Source of the DNA: Stephanodiscus triporus | Lineage: Eukaryota; Bacillariophyta; Thalassiosirophyceae; Thalassiosirales; Thalassiosiraceae | Assembly: GCA_036939755.1 (NCBI GenBank) | Contig: JALLAZ010000699.1 | Span: forward strand, 1-18,591 | DNA length: 18,591 bases | Direction: 5' to 3' | Shown here: positions 1-8,931 of the stretch, piece by piece | How positions within the stretch are numbered: the stretch's first letter is position 1 | Layout of the letters: every line of letters starts with the position of its first letter | Notes under the pieces: generated by a model | Told to the model about the DNA's origin: nothing | Database searches by the model: none | Seen by the model: the letters and a program-made list of their open reading frames with translations, nothing else | Position numbers and translations under genes: made by a program

Positions 1-3000
1 GCGCGCTCCTGGATGAGTCCGGCAATGACCTCCTCCCCCTCCTCCTCCGACAATCCTAGACTTTCCTGAATCTCAGCCAGCAGGTCAGCACTTTCTATGG
101 TGATCTCGCCGCTGTCAATTCCGGGCGTTATCTCCATCGAGAACATGCTAACGAGTCGCGACTTTGTAAGTCCGACGTCAGCCTCCAGGTCCAGACCCAT
201 TGAGTTGCACTTCTCACGAAACTCCTTCACCTGCTCGGGAGTTGCGGATCCATAGTCAAAGAGCGCGCTGGCCTCCTCGGATATGATCTTCTTCTGTGTG
301 TCTAGAAGCATCTTCTCGCCCTGCTCCGCCGAGATGCCAAGCTTGGCCTGAATGTTTGCTAGGAACATCATGTCCTGCTGATCTAAGGCGCCCTTGGTGG
401 ACATGGACTGCGTGATGTAATTGTCGTAGACCATACTGCCTATGTTGCTACCAATCTCATCCATTTTCACCGTGGTGAGGCCGAGGATGCCCCCGAATGC
501 GGACTTGGAGGCCTCATAGCGGGAGGCGTTAGGACTGCGGTCGGTGAATGAGCTGACAACGAATTGGCGGTAGCACAATTCGGCGACCTTCTCGTCAATG
601 CATCCCAGGCCGATGGCAGTGATGGGGTAGGTCGATTCATAGACCGGCTCGTCCTCGAAAACGGCCTTTTCTTCGCCGCTCATTTCGCCGTCGGTAGGTA
701 GTATCCTCTTTTCGACCTTCTTGGTCCCGATCACTTTCTTCTGCACAATGCCGTTCTCGACGTAAAAGTCGATAAGGTTCATGATATCACTCATGATGTT
801 GCCCTCTGTGCCCAATCCAAGTTTTCCCTGTGTGGCGGCAATGATAAACATGGGAGGGGGGAAATCATTTTCAGATTTGAGACAGCAGGGTCGAAAAATT
901 TTCGTGCGCATCCTCCAAGCGAAACACTCACGCTCGCTTTCTGCCCGTCCTTGAAGTAATCTTCCCCAAAATCCTGCCCCCTCTTCTGCGCCAACTGGTC
1001 GCTCGTCAACACTAGCCTCTCCATCTCGTTGGAGATGTACTCCACCATTGGCTGCATCCGTTCGCCGATGGCCTCCATGTATATCTCCTCGGCGGCCTCG
1101 TCGGACATGCCAAGGCGGGAGCGCAATTCCTCAAGGGGCTTACGGAACTCCTCACGAATGACGCCCGTGGTGCCAAGGGCCTCCTTGATCGCGCGCTTGT
1201 ACGCGGCACCGAAGGTGATCCCGTGGACCTCGTACGTGTCCTCGACGGCGATGCCGAGCAGGGAGCGGAGGGAGGCCAAGGTCTCCACCTCCTCCCTAGA
1301 GGGGATGCCGCCCGGCGCATTGCTGCCGATCTGATCCACGGCGCGTCCGTACAACGGCCCGGCGTACGACTGCACCATCTCATCGTCCAACTTGAAGTCG
1401 TCGATGGTCTTGTCCACCCTTTCCTTCAAATTCTTCAGCAGCGCGTCGGTGGCGTTCCCGCGCAGTATCTCCTCCGTCGCCATCGTGAGCACGCTCTGGA
1501 GCTCGGGGCCGAAGTACGACCGGATCTGGGCGACGCCCTCCTCCTCCGAAAGGCCGAGCATGCCGCGCAGCTCCTTGAGCAGTCTGTTACTTTCCTCCGA
1601 GATGGTCTTCGTGCCGGATCCCTCCGCATCGGCCTTCACGGACCTGACGAAGAACATTTGGTACATGTTGTGCCTGTCCTGATTCGTTAGGAAGCCGCAC
1701 GCCGACGTGCGATCGTACGGATCGAAGCACGCGCGCTCGAAGTCCTCGAATTCGACCCACCCCGCGGACTTTAGCACGTCCTTGCAAGTCTCCTTGGCGG
1801 CGATGGCGTCGACGAGGCCTGAGTACGTCGCCGCGGCGTTGTTCACGCGCGCGAATCCGTTGACCTTCTCGAGGGGCCTGCCGAGGGCCTGCATTATCAT
1901 GCTCGTCATCATCTCCTTCATGCTCGAGTCCTTGAGGTACAATTCCCTCTGACGGTTCTGTATGACCTCCCACGCCCTCGCGGGCGTCTTCGTCTTGGCG
2001 ATGGCATCCTCCAACGTCGAGAGCGCCGTCTGACGCCAGTAGTCGACGGTCGCGGCGGATATCTCGTAGTCGGCGTCCTCGTCGGACAGGCCGAGCACGC
2101 CCTGGAGGGCCCCGAGCGCCTCGTAGGCGCCGTCGGCGAACTTGACGTGGGACGTGTCCTCCAAAACCCTGCTCTCCTCCGCGGCCTTCATCGCGTCGAG
2201 TTTCTTCTGAACCTCCGCGGCGGTGTCGACCCTCTTGTTCTGATTCTCGCTGACGTCGCCGTCCTCCTCCACCTCCTCCTCCTCCGGCAGGCCGAGACGC
2301 GTACGCACCTCCCTCGCGAAGGCTTCGATGTGCATCTCCCTCGCCTCGACGTCGTCGATCCCCAACGTCGCGCGAGCGCGCGCGAGCATGTCGGAATCGA
2401 CCGCCCCAGACCCCAGCTTGGCCCTGGCGCTCGATAGCGCCCTCTCGTAGAACGGCCTCGACACGCCCTTGGCGCGCTCGAGTCCGTCCGATATCGACAA
2501 TCCCCCGAGCGCGCGCGACACCCGACTGAATTCGAACGTGAACGCCTCGTCCGTTTCGCCCCCCATGCGAAACGCCCTCTCGGTGAGGAACAGCAGCTTG
2601 TCTAGGCTGACCCTGTCCGGATGTCCCTCGTCGTCGAGCTCGTCGATCGACGTGAATCGCGTGACGTCGCGGTAGAACGACGTCGCCGCGTCGGCGTGGG
2701 CCCTGCCCACCTGCATGTTGTCCAGGTCGAGCGCGTCCCTCAGCGATTTCAGCTCCTTAAGTTCCGACGTCTTCGCCATCGGATTCTTCGCCATCCCCGC
2801 GAGGTAAGCCGCGTACACCGACGTCTTCATGTCCGCGAAGTCCTCGTCGTCGACGCCGTGGTCCTCCCTCAACATCGCGATGCCGTCGGCGACGTTCGGC
2901 CCGTCGACGCCCAGGTCGAGCAGTCGGCCCGCGATGGCCGCGGGGCACGACCTGCGCACGTCCTCCTCCACCGCGCTCTTGCCCACGCCCCCCGCGGTCA

Positions 3001-3475
3001 CGGCCGCGATGACCCCGCCCACCGCCCTGACGGCGAGGCGCCGGGAGGGGGTCATGGCCGCGCCGACGACGTAGCTCAGGGGCAGCGCGGCGACGCCCGC
3101 GAGCTTGGCCAATTTCGGATTCCTGACGATGCCGGTGGGCGCGAGGCGGGACTCGGACGAGTTGGAGAGCGTCGCGACGTAGTCCCTGAGGGCCTCGGGA
3201 CCGCCGCCGGACGCGAGGGAGAGCGACGTCGTCGTCGTCGTCGTCGTGGTCGGCATCGACGACGACGTCGACGTGTTGGGGAGGAGGCCGAACGCGGGTC
3301 GTCGCGCGCGAGAGAATGACGCGCCGTCGTCGACGCCCGCCGCGGAAGTCGAGGCGGCGCGCGACGGGCGGACGACGGCGGCGGACGACGGAGCGAAGGC
3401 GAAGGCCGACGCGGGCGTCGCGGCGGCCGACAGGGACGACAGGACCAAGGCGCAGGCGGCGGGATGAAATCTCAT
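1..3475 (-). CDS. TIC110: TIC110, plastid inner-envelope import component (3' end beyond window)
   Basis: TIC110 sits in the plastid inner envelope and organises precursor import and stromal chaperone docking (family knowledge). Seen: the ATG at 3475 opens a signal peptide ending in an ASA/FAFAP site, the diatom plastid bipartite signature; the upstream in-frame extension to 3574 looks like untranslated leader. A Thr run (about residues 76-83) precedes two hydrophobic helices (about 120-142 and 148-166). A long all-helical region follows, with a recurring turn of the form LG(L/I/M)(S/D)(E/D)(E/D), for example LGLSEEEG, LGMSDEAAE and LGISAEQGE, fitting the HEAT-like repeats of TIC110. Exon 1 is 3475-932 (848 codons); exon 2 is 827-1 (275 codons plus 2 bases) and is still open at the edge. 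At 1123 or more residues it is longer than the roughly 1000-residue plant protein. The Thr run and the G+C-rich 5' half are typical of this locus. Confidence 0.9.
828..931 (-). other. Intron of TIC110 (104 nt, phase 0)
   Basis: The donor is GTGAGT after codon AGC and the acceptor is CACACAG before GGA AAA CTT. Splicing joins the repeat-rich exon 1 in frame to 275 further codons with the same LGxSEE-type repeats. Reading through instead ends at a stop near 791. Confidence 0.85.
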
Positions 3476-3959
3476 CTTTCGTGTCCTTTGTATATTTTTT
3501 TTTCCTTCGGTATTGCGATAATATTTTTGACCGTTTACTTCCCCCTCCCCCTCCCTCTGGTCGGTGCGGCACAAGGCGGAGGCAGAAGTTGCCTCTTGAT
3601 ATTATCAACTCGATGACGAGAGTGGTGCGATGAACCGCAGTCCGAGGGAAGAGTGTTCTTGAGAAAGGAGGACTTGGCTCAGGCAGCCAGGCAGGGCAGG
3701 GGCGGGGGCGCGAAGTGATGATGTTTGATGTTCCATGTACTGTTCCTACGCAGGACAACAAATTGAACCCAAGAGGCAGTCCACGCGGAAGTTGTCGAAA
3801 AAACGAGTTCAGTTCGTTCGCACGCTCCCCCCCCGGCCCCCCAATTTTTTCACTCGCGACAACGACAACGAACGCCCAACTTTTCGGAGAGCTCTTCGTC
3901 GCTCCTATCGTATTTTCCCCTTTGTCGAACAATTTGTCAAACAATCAAGGACGCGTTAG
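3476..3959. other. Intergenic region upstream of TIC110
   Basis: About 480 bases with no coding signal I can support. It must hold the TIC110 promoter and 5' leader on the minus strand. It contains T-rich stretches (3493-3503) and C-rich runs (3540-3556, 3826-3842). Long open frames crossing it on both strands have no recognisable domain and look incidental. Confidence 0.5.
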
Positions 3960-4795
3960 CGAGCGACGTCAACGTCAAGCGCTCGCTCGGACCGATTGGC
4001 ATCCAAGGCCACGGCCGCCGCCGGCGGCGACCTCGCCCTCGCAGACTTCATCGCACCACTGGTGTTACAATACCTCGGCGTGGCGTCAATGGCCTCGTTC
4101 GTACGAGGTGGCGCTGGGAGAAGTCGAGCGACGGAAGGAGCGCGTGTTCGCCATCGAGGTCGAGGTGAAGCGGCTGATGATCGAGACGCCCCTTCCCCCC
4201 CCAACTATCACGATATCACGATCGATCGTCATACAATGGAAGGGAAAGTGCTAACGTCATTGCCGCGAGGAAGCTGGCCAAGGAAGCCGAGCGATTGATC
4301 GACGACGAGATCGATTCTCACGACGAATTTCAGAATGTGACACCGTTAGCTTGGAAATGGAATGACTATGCCAAACGACGAAATGATTTCTTCCGTGAGC
4401 AACGGAAGAAATTTCTCATTGGACCGGAACACATCCTATCCATCCGCGAATTCGATGAGATGGAAATGTTCGGATGGCGATGCCATCCAAGGAAATCTGG
4501 TAGTATCGCCCGACTGCTTTTATTTCTCGACCCGTCGTTGTCGTGAATGGATTCTTCCAACACAACATGAATTTGATTTGGCTGATGTCTTCTAGATGGC
4601 AGCATTGAGCCTAGAACGATCGATGATGTCGCTGACAATGCCACTGAGTCTCATCTGTACGGACATCTCGATGCTGTACGAAATTTTGCGAGGTTTATGG
4701 TTCGCAGTTCTCCTCGTTATATGAACATTCTCAAGGACGTGCTCGAAAGAGCAGACGAATTTGAGTACATAGAAGATTGTTATGATTGGAGGTGA
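3960..4795 (+). pseudogene. Frameshifted relic of an unrecognised protein gene
   Basis: No single frame is open, but protein-like sequence continues across frames. One frame carries a segment around 4030-4100 (IAPLVLQYLGVASMASF). A second takes over at about 4105 (EVALGEVERRKERVFAIEVE). A third runs from about 4205 to 4545 (WKWNDYAKRRNDFFREQRKK, then REFDEMEMFGWRCHP). A short piece in the first frame follows (EWILPTQHEFDLADV, 4549-4593), and finally the third frame again from about 4594 to TGA 4793-4795, ending EFEYIEDCYDWR. Joining them needs four single-base shifts, near 4103, 4195 (a C run), 4544 and 4592; the pieces abut, so introns cannot explain them. Codon use is more A+T-rich than in the flanking genes. 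It is either a decayed gene or an intact gene with assembly indels. I do not recognise the family. Confidence 0.55.
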
Positions 4796-4893
4796 TGTGT
4801 ACTGGTGATCCTTGACGTAGCAATGAAATGTTAATCATACTTAGTAGAGATACAATCTAATGAATGTGACCATCTACAGATTTATCTACTTAA

Positions 4894-5023
4894 CGGGATT
4901 TTTCATTACACCCTCGAGCGAAAATGCATGCCAATGCAAAGATGGGAAGAAATGGGCACGGGATTTTTCATTACACCCTCGAACGAAAATGCATGCCAAT
5001 GCAAAGATGGGAAGAAATGGGCA
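4894..5023. repeat. Tandem duplication, 2 x 65 bp
   Basis: Unit 1 is 4894-4958 and unit 2 is 4959-5023, head to tail, with one substitution (gagcg against gaacg). The near identity implies a recent duplication. 65 is not a multiple of three, so each copy shifts the frame, which argues against selection for coding here. Confidence 0.95.
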
Positions 5024-5029
5024 AGCATA

Positions 5030-5590
5030 TCTTGTGAAATATGCAGCACTGGTGACTACCTCGATTGCCTCGTATTTCCATCCAAAGCTTCACCAGAAAC
5101 CTCTGTACTTTGAAAGTTTCTTCGATCTTTTCAACTAATTCTAGTGATGTCCAGCCCTTTGAGCAGCCCGTGACATAATATCTCACAAGTCCGCAATGAT
5201 CTCGGCTACATTCCTCACCCACTCGTCCACATGTGGTATTTCATTTGCGTCTTTGCATACTTTCGTGTGATAGACTTTATGTCATCAAAGTCCGGTAGAG
5301 CCTGTATATCAGCACCAAGAATGTGGATACACAGAACAATGGCTCCTTCAGCATGAATGCTTGACTATTTGGGTCATGTGCACGTCAGCAACAAGTCTTG
5401 GTGGCAGCAGAGGGCAGTGCAATGTCAGCTGCCATCTTCAATGTCTCTACTAGGCAAACCCTAAATGTGACAGGAGCCTCTCTTCCCGACGACTAAATCG
5501 TACAGAAACATAAGGCTACTTCCAGATGCACGACTGGGTTCTCAACGTGGCTTCTTCCTTGCTGTAACTCTCCACTTTTTACACTCCAGA
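5030..5590 (-). pseudogene. Decayed coding relic, unrecognised
   Basis: On the minus strand protein-like segments follow one another in changing frames with interrupting stops. In order they include VENPVVHLEVALCF, then VCLVETLKMAADIALPSAAT, then AEGAIVLCIHILGADIQALP, then EIPHVDEWVRNVAEIIADL, then ELVEKIEETFKVQRFLVKLW toward 5040. At least three frame changes and several stops are needed to link them. The product is unknown. The rest of 4796-5740 holds the tandem duplication and otherwise nothing I can support. It could instead be two unrelated relics or chance reading. Confidence 0.35.
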
Positions 5591-5740
5591 CCCTTGGTTT
5601 GTGTAGTTGAGAGGAGACAAACATGCATTTTAGGTAGAGGCATCCCGCCTTACCTTTTACAGACGGACAGCATTATATTAAAATATAGTTGTTTCCTCAT
5701 CAAACCACATTTACAACGAAGGAACTTCCAGAATATGTTG

Positions 5741-7797
5741 TCATACAAAATAGTCGCGGTCTACTGCCCATGGAACGTCGCTGGTATTGTAGGGAGTTGG
5801 GTTCATGTCGAATGGGATCGGAAGTATTACATTCGTAGAATTGTCTTCATTTTCGTCATCGCTGTCCACATTAATAATAGAGGAAAGGCCAGGGTATGCC
5901 ATCATACGAACTTTTTTACCTGCCGTATTTGCCTTGGCCAGCGTTGCGGACGACATGAATACGCCGAGTTCCCAATTACACATGAATAGAACCTTGTCGT
6001 CCTTCCTGCTTTGCGCCGACCTGTTCTGGATTTGACCCCAGGCGGCGATGGAGAGATTGTGACTGGTCAACACGAGCCATTCTATTTCATTGGTATCGGA
6101 AGAGGAAGGCTGGATGTACGATTTCATATGGGGGATATGGCGCGCAGTTTTCAAAGGATCGTCGTTTTTGCCTCCGCTACGCCTGCTCGACCATCGATGG
6201 AAGAGTGGCTGTAGGAAGTCCTTCGACAAATTTTGAACCTTTCCGGGTACGGATCCGCCGCCGCAGTATCCCTCGACGCTAGTGCGGATTTCTTCGACCG
6301 TAGGCCAGATGATCTTCGCTCTCGACGTGAATTGCGACCGCGCGTCCTCGCCCTTGCTCCCGACGACTGCCGCGTCCCTTATCGGGTCCAAATCTCGAGT
6401 GGACGAGGAATCGATCGCGGACAGGAATTTATCGAGCCATACCTTATTGAGCGACCCGATCGACGAGAATTGGCACAGTATCGGCACGGTTGGCTTGGCA
6501 GTTCCATCCTCGCGACGATGAGGGCAGACCCACTCCACGATCGCCCGCCGCAGCTTCAGGTATCCGAGGTCGTTGTACGACTCGCTAGCGTGGTGTCCGG
6601 GCACTGCTTTGAGAAAGAGGAGGGTCCAGTGAGTATCTATACTACATCATGTGGGGTGGAAAAGGTTCCGAAATCGTGCTGATGTCATCTTACCGGACGG
6701 TATCAGCACAACGTACGCTTTCGAGTAATCGTATTGTCGAATTAGCTGAAGCCACGACATGGGCTTGGCGAGGCCGGTCGACAGCGTGGAGGCGGTCCAC
6801 GTTTGACGCGTCGTGTAGTGATAGCTCTCGAGGTAAAATACTAAATCGTCCTCGAACGGTGTGTCCTCCTCCTCGAAGGGCATGGTACCGACGCGTTTGG
6901 CAGTCGTCCCCTCCCCCTCGCCGATTATTTCGACTACTTTCCGCTTGTACGGATTAACGACCGCGGGCGTTTTGCCATTGCCTTTCGAGCCGTCGGCATC
7001 AATCCTCGATCCGATGATCCCGTGGTCGTTGTCATTGGTGCTCCTCTTCAGCGGAAAATCCTGGCAGTATGCCCCCTGGGTCTTGTACTCGATATCGTCT
7101 CGGGTCAAATTGGCCGTCTGGACGACCACCCGACAGGTTGATTCGCCCGTATTCGCATCCTCGTACCCCACGAGGAACATCTTCGTGTGGTGTACGCCGT
7201 ACCTCATCTTGCACGGTAGGGGATTCGTCCTCGATCGCGGCGGATCCGTCGGCACCACGCGGACGAATTCGATCGTGTTGCCCGTGCCGCGCAACGCGCG
7301 TCTCCACGTCTCCATCGCGTCGTCCGATTCCCCGCAGCAGCCGTAAAACACGACGACGCGACGGAAGTGGAATATCTCGTGCCCCAGCGTCTCGAGTAGG
7401 TACGATACGTCGACGAGGAAGTTGAAAACGAACATCCATTGATACCGTCGTCCGCTCATCCGCCCGCCGTCGTCGTCGTCCATCCCGATCACTTGGCGAA
7501 GCGTCCGAAAGCATCCCCTGGCGACCTCGTCATCCCGGAAGGCGCCCCTCGCGGTGGTCGTCTCGTACAGCCAGAACGGCGCGAAGGACCTCGGCGCCGT
7601 GGGCGCATCCTTTCCTTCCCCGACGATGCTCGTCGATCCCCTCTTCCGCGAGGCCCTCGAGGACGACGCGACGGCGGTCTCCTCGACGACGACGACGTCT
7701 TCGTCTTCGTCTTCGTCTTCGTCGTCGTCGAGGAGGGCGACGACCTCCCGTCCCCCCCGAGAGGCGACGGACGACAAAATCGCGTCGACCGTGGCGG

Positions 7798-7831
<34 letters not shown>

Positions 7832-8095
7832 CGCGACCGCCGTCCGACAGTATACCATATCGCCGTGCCCGACTCCCTGTTCCGCGAGGGACAGTCCCGC
7901 GACGAGCGGCGACTCGCGTCGCGGGTCGGAACACAGCGGACCCGCGACGACGACGACGACGGCTGCGGCGGCGGCGGCGTTGTCGAGTCGGATCATCGAC
8001 TCGACGGCCGACAGGACGTCGGCGGGCGTGGAGCTCGATGGATCGAGGTCCGAAATTCGAAACGTCCCAGCGTCGGTCCTTACTCGGACGATCAT
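5741..8095 (-). CDS. TDP1: Tyrosyl-DNA phosphodiesterase 1 with N-terminal Npl4-like ubiquitin-like domain
   Basis: TDP1 hydrolyses the 3'-phosphotyrosyl bond left when topoisomerase I is trapped on DNA; it belongs to the phospholipase D superfamily and acts in the nucleus. Both HKN motifs are visible: H303-x-K305 with N329 (HHTKMFLVGYE, QTANL), and H626-x-K628 with N650 (HIPHMKSYIQ, TSHNLSIAAWG). Family blocks CQFSSIGSL, PTVEEIRTSVEGYCGGGS and the C-terminal DVPWAVDRDY are also present. Residues 1-87 resemble the Npl4 ubiquitin-like domain: opening MIVRVRTDAGTFRI and closing with GVGHGDMVY. A Ser run (about 90-99), an acidic DED run (about 123-133) and a basic patch follow before the catalytic part (from about 170). 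Exon 1 is 8095-6694; exon 2 begins at 6606 or 6603 and ends at TGA 5741-5743, giving 755 or 754 residues. Plant TDP1 instead has an FHA-like N-terminus (recalled). Confidence 0.95.
6607..6693 (-). other. Intron of TDP1 (87 or 90 nt, phase 1)
   Basis: The donor is GTAAGA directly after the codons for VLIPS. The acceptor is a tandem AAGCAG: using the first AG (exon from 6606) adds one Ala before VPGHHASE, while using the second (exon from 6603) does not. Both stay in frame. Reading through reaches a TGA inside the intron. Confidence 0.85.
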
Positions 8096-8931
8096 TGCTC
8101 GCTTTTTGGCTTTATTTTGTCATCATAAGGTTATTTTTTTGGGGGGGGGGGGGGGGGTGGGGGGAGACGGAATACACGTCCGACTTGGCAATCGGAGATG
8201 GCAAGTAGATGGGCCGGTCGTGCCGCTTCTGTTCCATGGCCGTCGGCAAACGACACGACGTGGGCGGCTGAAAAATGAGAAGCAATAGACATAACAATCA
8301 CCGTCGGAGGGGCGAGGCCGTGGCGTGGTGGGTGGGGAGAGTGGTGATGTATTGAGTTCCTCTGTGAGAGTGTGAGGTCTCCGGGTGCTTGGTAGACTGG
8401 GGTTCTCGCTCCTCTGGAGACGCAATGATTGTGGGTTGCGTGAACGCTTGCGTGCATCTCTTCTGCTGCCTCTGCTTGCCCTCATTGTTTCGCCCCACTC
8501 CGATGCTTCTGGGCCAGGTTACATTCGATGAAAACGGGATGAGGAAAAAAATATATAGTATTGCAGCCTCGGGAGATGAGTGTTTTGTTCGTTGATTCAT
8601 AAAATAATATGGACGAACTCTCCACTTTTTACATTTATCATCGATAGAGTTGAGATGTGCTTACCCATCGTAGAGTAGTCGTTTTCGAATACTCACCTTT
8701 CACCGAGTATGCAGCAAGAGATATAATTGTGGTACTTAGACATCTCAAATGCGTTCTACGCTTCCAATGGTCTTGGCTTAGACGGCACGTAATGATAAAT
8801 AAACTGCACCAATGGTTTTACTCTTCTGTTACTTTCACATTGTTAGCAATGCCATTATTTTGTTTCCGACAAGACTCAAATCACCTCTTCCGCCATCGAT
8901 TTTTTCGACTCCTACTCTAATCCAATGGACA
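8096..8931. other. Gene-free interval between TDP1 and the GET2-like gene
   Basis: 836 bases with no supported gene. It should contain the 5' leader and promoter of TDP1 (left part, minus strand) and the 3' untranslated region of the minus-strand gene ending at 8932. It holds the G tract at 8141-8164 and an 18-mer shared with 5566-5583. The right half (8580-8930) is A+T-rich. Open frames here lack recognisable features, and several begin at non-ATG codons. Confidence 0.5.
8141..8164. repeat. G homopolymer tract in the TDP1 upstream region
   Basis: Seventeen G, one T and six more G follow a run of eight T, 46 bases upstream of the TDP1 start codon. Because TDP1 is on the minus strand, its leader RNA would carry a C run here if transcription starts upstream of it. 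The exact length may be unreliable in an assembly. Confidence 0.8.

Noticed and set aside
2621..3319. Plus-strand open frame of 232 codons antisense to TIC110
   Set aside because: The Arg/Val/His-rich translation is typical of the antisense of G+C-rich codons; TIC110 explains the region.
2757..3944. Long minus-strand open frame of 395 codons overlapping the 5' end of TIC110
   Set aside because: It is an Arg-rich shadow of the G+C-rich TIC110 exon in another frame, begins in intergenic sequence and shows no domain.
4860..5138. Plus-strand open frame containing repeated Cys-Lys-Asp-Gly words
   Set aside because: It arises from the 65-bp tandem duplication, which shifts frame between copies, so it is unlikely to be under coding selection.
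7554..8288. Plus-strand open frame with Ser, Thr and Asp runs antisense to TDP1
   Set aside because: The runs mirror the triplet repeats of TDP1, and the frame crosses a G homopolymer and the TDP1 start; no domain is visible.
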